17,916 nt of DNA, from NCBI GenBank assembly GCA_035493895.1, contig DATJHM010000169.1:1-17916 (forward strand), read 5' to 3'. Numbering within the stretch: the first letter of the stretch is position 1; the number at the start of each line of letters is the position of its first letter. Both the position numbers and the translations under genes were made by a program. The notes under the pieces were generated by a model. The model was not told the origin of the DNA. It worked only from the letters and a program-made list of their open reading frames with translations, and did not search any database. Positions 6,816 to 14,968 of this stretch are shown here, piece by piece. Source of the DNA: DATJHM01 sp035493895. GTDB lineage: Bacteria; Chloroflexota; Ktedonobacteria; Ktedonobacterales; Ktedonobacteraceae.

Positions 6816-9800
6816 CTACTCTTCTTGTCCGGGCAGGGCTGCGAGATCCTGCGTATTGCTCCAGAACGAGGGCGAGGCGGTGGCAACGGGCGCGCCTTTT
6901 TCGTGGAGCATCAGGTAGCGGACACTGGCGGGAATGCTTGTGCCCTCGCCGCTGACCTGCGGACCGGTCATGATCCACTGGAAATCCTGCGAGATGAGGA
7001 ATTCCATGATACGCTGCGTATTCGCCACGCTCACTTTGTCGAAGGCTTCATCCAGCGAGAGCAGTCGTGGCGCTCCTGGGGCCGCGCTCTTGTAGAGTGC
7101 GCCAAGTGCGGCGAAGAGCGGCACATACAGGGCGAAGAGTTGTTCGGCACCGCTACGTGTCCCGGCAACCCGATCGGTCAGTCGCTGGCGTTGACCACCA
7201 TTAACCGGCGTCACATAGACATCGAAGTGGAACCATTCACGATAATCAAAGACCTGCTCCAGAGCCTCCATAAAGTTGGTGTCGGGATTCTCTTGCTGGC
7301 GCAGGCGTACGCTCTCGATCTCCCGGCGGAACGCGCTCATCAGCGTATTGCTCTCTTCGGTGGTCAGGCTTTGGGCCGGTTTGCGCAACAGTCGATAATG
7401 CTGGGCGAGATGGCTACCGAAGCGTGTCATATTGTATTCAGCAGGCGGCTTCCATTGCAGCGAGTAATGTTCGCCGATCATGGGCAGTCCGCCGAGAACC
7501 TGATTGATTTGCTGGACCCATTCTTCGGCTTCCAGAATATGCGTGCGAATCGCCTCGGCTATCTCCTGCAAGAGGAAATCCTCGAAGAGCTGGCGTTCCT
7601 GCTCTTCGAGAAGCGTCTTTTGCATCTCGATACGCTCACCAAGCAGGCTCAAAAGCTCAATCGGACGGCTGCGATTCTCGTGGAGAAAGACGATATCGCC
7701 CTGGTCGTCCAGATCGGGCCCGTATTCGAGCAGAATGGATTGCTCGTGCGTGAAGGCCTTGACCAGTGCACTATACGCATCACGGTAGCCGTTCTCCAGT
7801 TGATCCTTGCGCGCAACAATCTCGTCGTCGCGCAGCTCAGCGCCGAGCAGCAAGCGTACCATCTCAGCATAGTTTTCTTGATTGACAAACTGGTTGGCCC
7901 GGAGCAAAAGTTCGTCTGGATATGCGGAGAGAAGCGAGAGCAGGTTTGTCTGCTTCTCATGACTTTCCTGCTGGGCCGCCTGCCAGCGTATTTCTGTTTC
8001 TGACAGCGTAGTAGTAAAATTCTGCGCCCGCTCGTCTGCGCGCACATAGGCCATACGGGCAGATTCGAGCTCGCTCAGGAGCGTCTCGCTGCGTTCGCGG
8101 AGCGTCTGGAGCCGTTCGCTGATCTCTGCGGCATCGGCAAAAGAGGCCATGCGTTGCAGCTCATCGAGCTCTGCCTGTACCTGCAAGACCTGCGCTTGAA
8201 TGCGATCGTGCAAACTGGCGACAGTGGTCTCATTCTCGCGAGCACCTGCCAGCGTGCTGCGTATCGTCTGTCCTTCCTCCAACTGGTGGATCAGGCTGGT
8301 GAGCTGGTTGCGTAGACTCTGACCCTGCTGCTGAAGATTGTTTGTGGCAAGCAGGGCCCTGGCGACATGTTCTGCGCTGCTGACAAACATACTATTGCCC
8401 TGACTGGCACGTTCGAGCTGAGCGGTCAGAGTATTATAGACCTGACGAGCGTCCTGCGTCTGCTGGCGGGCCTTCTGATATTTTTCCTGGTTGCTTGCCA
8501 TCGTACGTTGCGCCTGTTTGAGGGCTGCATAGCGTTCTTCGAGCTGGCTCTGCTGCCAGGGTTTACGTAAAAGGGTCCGTTGTTCCTGCAAGAAGGTGAT
8601 CTGCTCTTCAAACGTGGCGATACGTCCGGTGATCTGCTGCAATTCGCCTTCCAGGCGGTTCTGTACCTCTAGCAGGGCATCCAGTTCGCGCTGGCGAGTT
8701 CGCTGGCGAGTTTCGCTGCCGATGAGGCGGGCCGAACCCTTGCTGACCTGTCCCCTGAGCAGGCCATGCGTCCAGGTTCCATCTTCTGCGAGGGAATAGC
8801 GACCATTGTGGGACAGATCTGTGGACAGGTAAGGTTGCAGAACAGTGAGAAGGTGTTCGGTCATACTACGCCACTCATCTGCGCCCTTCGCAAATTGCGC
8901 ATTGCCAGCAGCGTCGAAACGGAGCCGTGTGATCTTTTGTATGCTGCTCGCGAGATTTCTGGGAATAGCGGCTACATCTAAGAAACAATCGCTGAGACCT
9001 TCACTGGCGAGGAGCGTTCTTGCGGCCTCTCTTTGCGCAGCGGGAACGGCGAGCGCATCGAGTAGTCCGGCATCCTCCAACGCAGCCTCAATGCGTCCGG
9101 CTTCATCCTCGGGCGTATCGGGCGTAAAGTCGAGCAGGGCATAGAGTGGTTGTGCCTGTATGCCATGTTCCGCGAGTCTGGCGCGTGCGGTAGTGCGGCG
9201 CGTGGAACGTGGTGGCGTATATTCCGGTTCGGAGAGTTTCTGCTCGTAGCGCGTTTTTACGGCGGCGAGCTCCTGCATTTTGCCGCCTGCCAGCAGTTGT
9301 AGTTCGTTTAATTCACTCTGAGCCTCGTCGATTGCCTCGACAAGGTCATGATCAAGCACATCCAATACCTGATGATATTGTTCGATGGCGGCGCTCAGGC
9401 GTTCGACGATGGCGCTACTCTGGCTTTCATCGTTCGCTTCCTCATCCTCGTGCTCTAAAAGAGGCAGGTCGTCGCTGCTAATGGAAGGAGCGAAGGCATC
9501 GGAGGGCGAGAAGAAGGGAGCGAGTGCGCTATTGAGTTGTCGCTGTGCGGTGTTCGCAAGCTCGCGGCTGATCTGGAACTGACTGCGAGCCTCGTCCAGT
9601 TCTTGAAAACGGGTAGTTTCCTGCGTACGTGCGTACTGTACCTGCGTCTCGGCTCGTTCACGTTGCTGATGGAGCGTTTCGAGGCTGCGCAACCAGACCA
9701 TGCGCTCCTGAGTCGTAGGCCCGTTAAGCGTGGCAATTACCAGTGGTAGCGTCAGGGTAGTTCCAGCTTCAGGCGAGAGCGTGCTAAGAAACTGTTGCGC

Positions 9801-11240
9801 CTCTTCCAATTGCAGGGCTACCACTTCCCATTGTGCCTCCTGTCGGGCGATGGTCAACAGATCGCGCAACTGGTTCAGCGCGACCTTTTTCTCTTCAGCG
9901 AAGCGGGTCTGCTGACGAGAGAGACGTTTTTCTTGATCTTGAATGCCCTGGCGTGCAACGGTGACGCTTTGCGCCTGCAACTGAAGCTGGGCCTCGTTCT
10001 CACGCAGTCGTTCGCGGATCGTGGCGAGGCGGGTGGCGACCTGCAAGCCTTCGCTGGCTTCCAGGGCTTTAATCTGTCCCTGGATCTGATACTGTTCCTG
10101 CTGGAGCGTCTGGCTGGTACTATCAGCGCGGGCACGATCTCCGGTAGCCCTTTGCAGATCTCTGCGCAGCTTATTCACCTGCTGCTGAAGAGCATCTTCG
10201 GCTGCATGCGCACTGAGATAATCGCAGGCCGCCAGTTGTGCTCGCACGCGAGCTAACTGCTGTCGCGTGCGATGCAGATGGTCGGTGGAGTCGTACGCCT
10301 CTTGAATGCGCTCCATCTCGCTCTGAATGGCGTCGATGCGTTCGATGGTGCCAATCACGTGGGAGGTGGTTTCGCTGGAGATCTTGCGCAGCGACATTTT
10401 GAGATAGTCATGAACTTTTGAGAAGTTCAGCTCACTGCTCAAGTTTGGCCGACGCAGAACGAGCAAAAGATTGATCAGCTTCTCAAAATCTTTGACATCA
10501 TGGTAGCCGAAGAGATAGCGTGCAACCTGCTTTTCGTATTCGGCCTGCGTATCGCAGATAATACCGTGGCCTTCGAGCTGTTGTTTGAAGCGCAGATGAT
10601 CATAGGCGCGCTTCTCACCTTTGTTGCCGGTTTCATAGAGAGTATCGAGCTCGTAGCCCAGGCGTGAGCCGTCAGTGATGAGGAAGCGCAAGGGACGGAT
10701 GCGGTCGGTTGTATTGGCGTTACCTGCGAGGCTGACGCCGATGGTGAGGAAGCGAGCGCTCTCGCGATTGCCATTTTCCCAGCGCTGCTGAATCTCGGGG
10801 GCGATGGGGGGATGGTCAGGATCGCACCATTCGAACTCGAGGGCAATATAGGCGGTTCGGCGCTCAAAATTATAGGGAGTGGCCGATTCCGAGCCACCAA
10901 GCACATAGTATTCGATATGGCGTTCGCGTCCGCCGAAGGTATCCAGGCGATTTGGTCGTAGATCGCCATCAAGTCCCAGAGGGAGGGCAGCGGTCAAAAC
11001 GGTTGATTTACCGCTGGCATTTTCGCCTGCCAGGAAGAGTCGACCATGGGGAACCTCAAAGATTTGCTGACCATAGAGCCAGAAGTTTGTGAGCATGATG
11101 CGACGCAGGCGGTAGCCCTGTGGCCCTCCTGCCAGTCCCTGTAAGAGATCGACGAGCTGATTCGCCTGACCGTTGAGCTGGTTTGCACGTGCCTGAATGC
11201 GTTCATTCCAATTGGCAATAGTATCGAAGGTTGTTTGCAT
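6816..11240 (-). CDS. jetC: Wadjet subunit JetC, SMC-like ATPase (TIGR02680 type)
   Basis: This protein of about 1474 residues has SMC architecture. The head contains Walker A AGENASGKST (71-80). Long heptad-rich coiled coils occupy about 300-690 and 850-1200, around a compact middle domain (about 697-845) in the place of a hinge. The C-terminal half-head has the signature SGAEQ (1363-1367) and Walker B LLSLDEAFD (about 1393-1401). The ATPase motor of Wadjet complexes extrudes DNA loops to test topology and size before cleavage. An acidic linker near 587-608 (LEHEDEEANDES) interrupts the first coiled coil. The start at 11240 is chosen for the AGGAGAGAAGAAG site just upstream; in-frame starts at 11270 and further upstream exist, the latter overlapping jetB. 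It follows jetB by 34 bp and is followed by jetD after 4 bp. Confidence 0.9.
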   Translation of the reverse strand: MQTTFDTIANWNERIQARANQLNGQANQLVDLLQGLAGGPQGYRLRRIMLTNFWLYGQQIFEVPHGRLFLAGENASGKSTVLTAALPLGLDGDLRPNRLDTFGGRERHIEYYVLGGSESATPYNFERRTAYIALEFEWCDPDHPPIAPEIQQRWENGNRESARFLTIGVSLAGNANTTDRIRPLRFLITDGSRLGYELDTLYETGNKGEKRAYDHLRFKQQLEGHGIICDTQAEYEKQVARYLFGYHDVKDFEKLINLLLVLRRPNLSSELNFSKVHDYLKMSLRKISSETTSHVIGTIERIDAIQSEMERIQEAYDSTDHLHRTRQQLARVRAQLAACDYLSAHAAEDALQQQVNKLRRDLQRATGDRARADSTSQTLQQEQYQIQGQIKALEASEGLQVATRLATIRERLRENEAQLQLQAQSVTVARQGIQDQEKRLSRQQTRFAEEKKVALNQLRDLLTIARQEAQWEVVALQLEEAQQFLSTLSPEAGTTLTLPLVIATLNGPTTQERMVWLRSLETLHQQRERAETQVQYARTQETTRFQELDEARSQFQISRELANTAQRQLNSALAPFFSPSDAFAPSISSDDLPLLEHEDEEANDESQSSAIVERLSAAIEQYHQVLDVLDHDLVEAIDEAQSELNELQLLAGGKMQELAAVKTRYEQKLSEPEYTPPRSTRRTTARARLAEHGIQAQPLYALLDFTPDTPEDEAGRIEAALEDAGLLDALAVPAAQREAARTLLASEGLSDCFLDVAAIPRNLASSIQKITRLRFDAAGNAQFAKGADEWRSMTEHLLTVLQPYLSTDLSHNGRYSLAEDGTWTHGLLRGQVSKGSARLIGSETRQRTRQRELDALLEVQNRLEGELQQITGRIATFEEQITFLQEQRTLLRKPWQQSQLEERYAALKQAQRTMASNQEKYQKARQQTQDARQVYNTLTAQLERASQGNSMFVSSAEHVARALLATNNLQQQGQSLRNQLTSLIHQLEEGQTIRSTLAGARENETTVASLHDRIQAQVLQVQAELDELQRMASFADAAEISERLQTLRERSETLLSELESARMAYVRADERAQNFTTTLSETEIRWQAAQQESHEKQTNLLSLLSAYPDELLLRANQFVNQENYAEMVRLLLGAELRDDEIVARKDQLENGYRDAYSALVKAFTHEQSILLEYGPDLDDQGDIVFLHENRSRPIELLSLLGERIEMQKTLLEEQERQLFEDFLLQEIAEAIRTHILEAEEWVQQINQVLGGLPMIGEHYSLQWKPPAEYNMTRFGSHLAQHYRLLRKPAQSLTTEESNTLMSAFRREIESVRLRQQENPDTNFMEALEQVFDYREWFHFDVYVTPVNGGQRQRLTDRVAGTRSGAEQLFALYVPLFAALGALYKSAAPGAPRLLSLDEAFDKVSVANTQRIMEFLISQDFQWIMTGPQVSGEGTSIPASVRYLMLHEKGAPVATASPSFWSNTQDLAALPGQEE

Positions 11241-11274
11241 GTATACTTCTTCTCTCCTCATCCCACTCATATAG

Positions 11275-12639
11275 CTATTCCATGCCAGGTAAGGCCGGGG
11301 TAGGACGCGCCGTTTTTGCGCGTGCTCGGCTACGTGTGCGACCGGTTGTGGGCGTCTGTTGTTCAGGTTTTTCATAAGAAGCGCTAAAGCGTGCGGCGAG
11401 CGGCAGGATCAGGATATTCCCGTTCTCATCGGGGCCACGTAACATGCCGAGCTGACGCATTTTGCGCGAGACATCGTTGAGCAAGCTGGAAGAGCCTCGG
11501 CTGCGCGCATCGTTGCCCCAGTTGTCGCCGAAGCGTTCACGTACAGCAAAGAAAAGCTCGTTCATATCCTCATTCGTCAGGTGCAGGCAACCGTACTGAT
11601 CAGGTGTGGCCCAGGGGGCAGTGTGCAGGCGTTCGCGCAAGGCCGCGCAGAGCAAGAGCACAATCTGATCAAGCGTCCCATAGATCGTCAGGGTCGTGGT
11701 TGGTCCTGTTGCGCTGCCGAGAGGCCGAATAATGCAGGCGTAGTTGCGCTGTATCTCCAGCAACCAGCCGAAGGTGTCGAGCAGTTCAGTTGCAACCGTC
11801 TCGGCGTGCGTGCGTAACACGGCAAAAGCCTCGGAATCGTCAAAGGCGAAAAGCGCTGGACCCAGCAACAGGGAGCGCCATGCGCGCATCAAGGCCGGGA
11901 CGCTCTGGGCCATAGGTAGCAGGCCCGGTTGCAAGGGATGGAGCTGCGCCGCGCTCTCAGCCACTGCGCCCGCATCGAGAGCGGCAACCAGCGAGCGCGC
12001 AACATCAGTGAACTCATAGAGCACATCGACATTGCCCGTTTGATCGACCCATTCCCGCGTCTGCCCGTCAACAAGCTGAAGACCGCCCAGATCCCCCAGA
12101 TAATGGAGCGCACGCTGAATACTGTAGCGGTCGGTCTGCCGTCGAAAGTCCAGCGTTGTACCCTCTTCTTCGCCCTGAGAGGATTGTTCCTGAATCTGAT
12201 CTGCGAGCTGCGACAGCAAAAATTGTTGATCATTGCCACGCCCGCTCAATTGACGATTCTCGGCATACCAGAGAATCCAGGTCAGGCAGGCGAAATCTTT
12301 TGCGTCTCGTAGTCGCTCATACTGATACCCCTGAGTTGCAGTACTGCTATGCCGGACCAGTCGGATGAGCGTGCTGGTCCGTTGAATGCGCCAGCCAGTA
12401 TATTGATCGTGCCAGGCCTGGAGACGGCGATAGTGATGCTGCACCAGACGAAAAATATCGCCATGTTTCGACAGCAGAATCTCTTTTTCCAGCAAGGCCA
12501 CATGCGCCTTCAACAGATCAGCCCCCATCGCGTTGGACTGTAACCCATTCCGTTTATTGCGTAGCGTGCTGGTCGCAGCTTCCGCGATTGTCTGTTCTGG
12601 CAATGTATGGTGAAGCTCCTGTAACTGCTCGTCTGTCAT
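11275..12639 (-). CDS. jetB: Wadjet subunit JetB, DUF2398/TIGR02678 family
   Basis: The 454-residue product fits the TIGR02678 family in length and pattern. A helical segment DFACLTWILWYAENRQL (115-131) precedes DFRRQTDRYSIQRALHYL (164-181) with GGLQLVDG just after it, a winged-helix-like block seen throughout the family. By analogy with other Wadjet/MukBEF-like complexes it should be an accessory, KITE-like subunit that bridges the kleisin and the SMC heads; this is inference from the family, not visible in sequence. The C-terminus ends in a basic tail (TGRTRSRARAKTARPT) that could contact DNA. The start codon overlaps the jetA stop by one base (TAATG), a sign of translational coupling, and AGGAGGG lies at 12648-12654. 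Confidence 0.87.
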   Translation of the reverse strand: MTDEQLQELHHTLPEQTIAEAATSTLRNKRNGLQSNAMGADLLKAHVALLEKEILLSKHGDIFRLVQHHYRRLQAWHDQYTGWRIQRTSTLIRLVRHSSTATQGYQYERLRDAKDFACLTWILWYAENRQLSGRGNDQQFLLSQLADQIQEQSSQGEEEGTTLDFRRQTDRYSIQRALHYLGDLGGLQLVDGQTREWVDQTGNVDVLYEFTDVARSLVAALDAGAVAESAAQLHPLQPGLLPMAQSVPALMRAWRSLLLGPALFAFDDSEAFAVLRTHAETVATELLDTFGWLLEIQRNYACIIRPLGSATGPTTTLTIYGTLDQIVLLLCAALRERLHTAPWATPDQYGCLHLTNEDMNELFFAVRERFGDNWGNDARSRGSSSLLNDVSRKMRQLGMLRGPDENGNILILPLAARFSASYEKPEQQTPTTGRTRSRARAKTARPTPALPGME

Positions 12640-14228
12640 TACTCGTTCCCTCCTGTCAGCGTGACGCTCGCAGCCGCAGTTGGTAGCGGATCGAGTCTGG
12701 CAAGGCGGTAACGTGGCAGGATCAGGATGCCATCGCTGGCACGCAGGAGCGCAAACTTCGTTTCATCTGGATTGCGCAGCACAATGACCGTACCATCCGG
12801 TGCGCGATACTGGTAAGCACTATTGCTCAAGCAGCCATCAATAACGGTGGTCAGAAGTGCACGATCTTCGGGTGTCAATAGACCCTGATTGCCGATATCC
12901 ACCTCTTCCCTGCTGAAAAGCTTCTGGAAGCGCGCACGTTGCTCCTGTATTCTCTGTTCATGGTGAGCGAGCAGGTTCTGGATCAGGGTGCGGTTATCAA
13001 TAATCGGATCTTCCATGGGCGGGTCGCCGCGAAATCCCCGGCTCACGGGGCGCAGATACACCTGATTTGAGACCGGTTGTTGCCAGGGCCCTTCCTCATC
13101 CTGCTCATAGAGTGCGCTTGCCTGCCCTGCGAGTCCTTCAGGAAAGTGCAGAGGTTGGAGGTTGGCGAAAGCGATGGAGAAGAGTTGTTGCGCATTCTCG
13201 CCGTTGCTGGCCCTGAGCAATTGTTGTGCCAGGGTGTTGAGCTGCGTGGCATAATTGGCATTGGGACGAGCGGTAGCGGCGAGCGCGGCGGCCCGGCGCA
13301 CCACTTTGTCGACCTCAGCCAGGGCATTGCGGCGGAACGAATCGGCGTTTCTCCCCTGCGCGAACCAGTTCATCATGGCCTCGAACTGATTACTGACCTC
13401 TTGCTGTAGGTCTTCGCTGGTGGGTTGATTCTCGGTAGCCATTCCCGGTGGTTCGAGATATTCCGCGATGGCCGAGATAAAGTGTGCTTTGCGTCCCGTC
13501 TTCGTCCACTCATCGAGCAATTCGCGGACACGTGGTCCGTATTGGGTCAGAGCCTGGGCAAAGCCATGGACATAAGCGACGACCGCACCTTTATATTGCT
13601 GGTAGCTCATGAGATCAGCGTGCTTTTGTTGGGCCGCATTGAGCATATTTGCCAGATATTGTGCAGCCTCGCGGGCCATCGTATTCCAGATCTCAAAGGC
13701 CAGTCGCCATTCTTCCGCCAGATCGCGCATGCGTGCCGGTTCCGGTTCAAGCGCAGAGAGAAGCGTTTCATCAATCGCCTGCAATGCATGCCAGAGGCGA
13801 GAGAGTTCTCCCTGACGCAGAGCGCCAGTGGCGGCAGTGAGGCGTTTCTGTTCAGCCAGAAAAGTTTCAATGGCGATCGCCTCTGGCGTGGCCTGATAGA
13901 GCAGGGCTGGTGAGAGAAAGCTGGCAATCGAGGTGGCGCGGCTGGAGTCATAAATCGTCGTGAGGTTGCCCCATTCTTTGAGGGCGGCCAGATCATTCTG
14001 GCATTGTTCGAGGGTATATTCTGGATCAAACGATTCGCGCATCTCGTCGCGTAGCTCTTGTGCGGTGAGCTGGTAGTGATAGAGATCGTGGTGGTGATGC
14101 AGAAAAATCTGCATGATCGCACGATACCAGCTTACCCGATTGGAGGTGACGAGGTAACTAAAGATAGGCAGACGTTCAGTCATCTGAAAGGCTGATTGCT
14201 TGTTTGTAGTCTCGATAGTAGTATTCAT
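12639..14228 (-). CDS. jetA: Wadjet subunit JetA, DUF2397/TIGR02677 family
   Basis: The first operon gene encodes about 529 residues. Family resemblance begins at PIFSYLVTSNRVSWYRAIM (from residue 21), includes the N-terminal winged-helix-like region (to about 95), a long helical middle and the C-terminal block DETKFALLRASDGILILPRYRL. In the Wadjet model JetA is the kleisin-like subunit that closes the SMC ring. The start is uncertain. The ATG at 14228 is used here, but its nearest purine-rich stretch (CCAGGA) touches it. A TTG at 14240, four codons upstream, has AGGAAGAG immediately before it and could be the real start. The gene shares one base with jetB downstream. The candidate promoter and the CTACA-rich repeat array lie directly upstream. 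Confidence 0.87.
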   Translation of the reverse strand: MNTTIETTNKQSAFQMTERLPIFSYLVTSNRVSWYRAIMQIFLHHHHDLYHYQLTAQELRDEMRESFDPEYTLEQCQNDLAALKEWGNLTTIYDSSRATSIASFLSPALLYQATPEAIAIETFLAEQKRLTAATGALRQGELSRLWHALQAIDETLLSALEPEPARMRDLAEEWRLAFEIWNTMAREAAQYLANMLNAAQQKHADLMSYQQYKGAVVAYVHGFAQALTQYGPRVRELLDEWTKTGRKAHFISAIAEYLEPPGMATENQPTSEDLQQEVSNQFEAMMNWFAQGRNADSFRRNALAEVDKVVRRAAALAATARPNANYATQLNTLAQQLLRASNGENAQQLFSIAFANLQPLHFPEGLAGQASALYEQDEEGPWQQPVSNQVYLRPVSRGFRGDPPMEDPIIDNRTLIQNLLAHHEQRIQEQRARFQKLFSREEVDIGNQGLLTPEDRALLTTVIDGCLSNSAYQYRAPDGTVIVLRNPDETKFALLRASDGILILPRYRLARLDPLPTAAASVTLTGGNE

Positions 14229-14316
14229 TCCTGGCTGCAACTCTTCCTGAACCCCTCTAGCATGCTATTCTTTCTACAGGATGGGCTTATTATTCGGCAT
14301 ATGCACTTATTCGTGT

Positions 14317-14346
14317 ATTCTATCATGTGTCGTTCAACTCTGTCAC
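14317..14346 (-). promoter_or_regulatory. Candidate promoter of the jet operon
   Basis: On the reverse strand, GTGACA (14346-14341) and TAGAAT (14322-14317) are separated by 18 bp. Transcription would begin near 14310, giving a leader of about 70-80 nt. It is the best match between jetA and the repeat array, which begins about 30 bp further upstream. Confidence 0.4.
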
Positions 14347-14378
14347 TGGTGAGAACGAATCTGATTGGCAAAGTACTA

Positions 14379-14710
14379 GTGACGTGCAATGAGACATTTG
14401 TGAAAAAGTGCTACACATGCTACACAAATGTGGAGATGATGGGGATCTTGATCCTACATCATCGGTTACACATGCTACATCTCCCTATTTGGGACGCGTT
14501 ACAAGGTTTTTTTACGCCACGAGAATTTTTCCTAAAAAAGCTACACAACCTACACAAATGCCAATGTGATCGGGATCTACCCCCTACATTGTCCTACACC
14601 AGATCTTTTTGTGACGCGCTACAAGATTTTTTTTATGCTACAAGATTTTTCCTAAAAAAGCTACACAACCTACACAAAGGCCGATGTGATCGGGATCTAC
14701 TCCCTACACA
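14379..14710. repeat. Array of three ~120-bp repeats rich in CTACACA motifs
   Basis: Copies start at 14379 (degenerate), 14491 and 14611. The last two are spaced exactly 120 bp and share near-identical blocks: GACGCGYTACAAG, TTTTTCCTAAAAAAG, the paired motif CTACACAACCTACACAAA (14541 and 14661) and GTGATCGGGATCTAC. The paired motif in the first copy is at 14411. About 17 YTAC(A) motifs occur, all on the forward strand, many 9 or 10 bp apart (14411/14420, 14466/14475, 14541/14550, 14661/14670) or 19 bp apart (14619/14638). Such same-face, one-helical-turn spacing resembles iterons or multiple regulator sites. A forward reading frame runs through it but is explained by the repeat period being a multiple of three. 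The stretch 14711-14905 shows nothing else. Confidence 0.85.
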
Positions 14711-14905
14711 AATGTCACGTAGATAAGCCTGTACCCGGTCGCAGACAAGCGGCGACTCTACGGGATTGATGGAAGTTGTGAGAACCGGGTGGGAGGTCTT
14801 TTTGCCTCTTCTCTTCTCTATATTCGGCAGGGGGTGAGATTTCTGAAGGGTTTATTTGTCTTGATTTTGCATGCAGGCAAAACGCAGGTACATTGCAGGG
14901 TAAAT

Positions 14906-14950
14906 GCGGAAGGACAGGTCAGATAGCAGATGCCTGACCTGTCCTTCCGC
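14906..14950 (-). terminator. Strong hairpin after the secreted-protein gene
   Basis: A perfect 17-bp inverted repeat (14906-14922 and 14934-14950; arm begins GCGGAAGGACAGG) with an 11-nt loop starts 18 nt after the stop codon of the gene at 14969. No long T-run follows on the reverse strand, so termination may be imperfect. It would still insulate the jet operon from read-through. Confidence 0.65.
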
Positions 14951-14968
14951 GCAAGAACCAGAGACTGC

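Noticed and set aside
6648..8003. Long forward reading frame (451 codons) opposite jetC and jetD
   Set aside because: It is antisense to two well-supported genes, has no family resemblance, and spans the jetC/jetD junction; it is a by-product of GC-rich codon use.
5456..14240. An entirely new SMC-based system rather than Wadjet
   Set aside because: All four proteins match the length, order and motifs of the known DUF2397/DUF2398/TIGR02680/DUF2399 set, so the novelty is in its surroundings, not in the core genes.
14379..14710. CRISPR array
   Set aside because: Only three units, of about 120 bp, with conserved sequence throughout rather than short identical repeats and unique equal-length spacers; no cas genes.
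14196..14726. Forward reading frame of 176 codons through the repeat array
   Set aside because: It begins inside jetA on the opposite strand, its peptide is just the translated repeat (LKKLHNLHK twice), and it stays open because the 120-bp period is a multiple of three.
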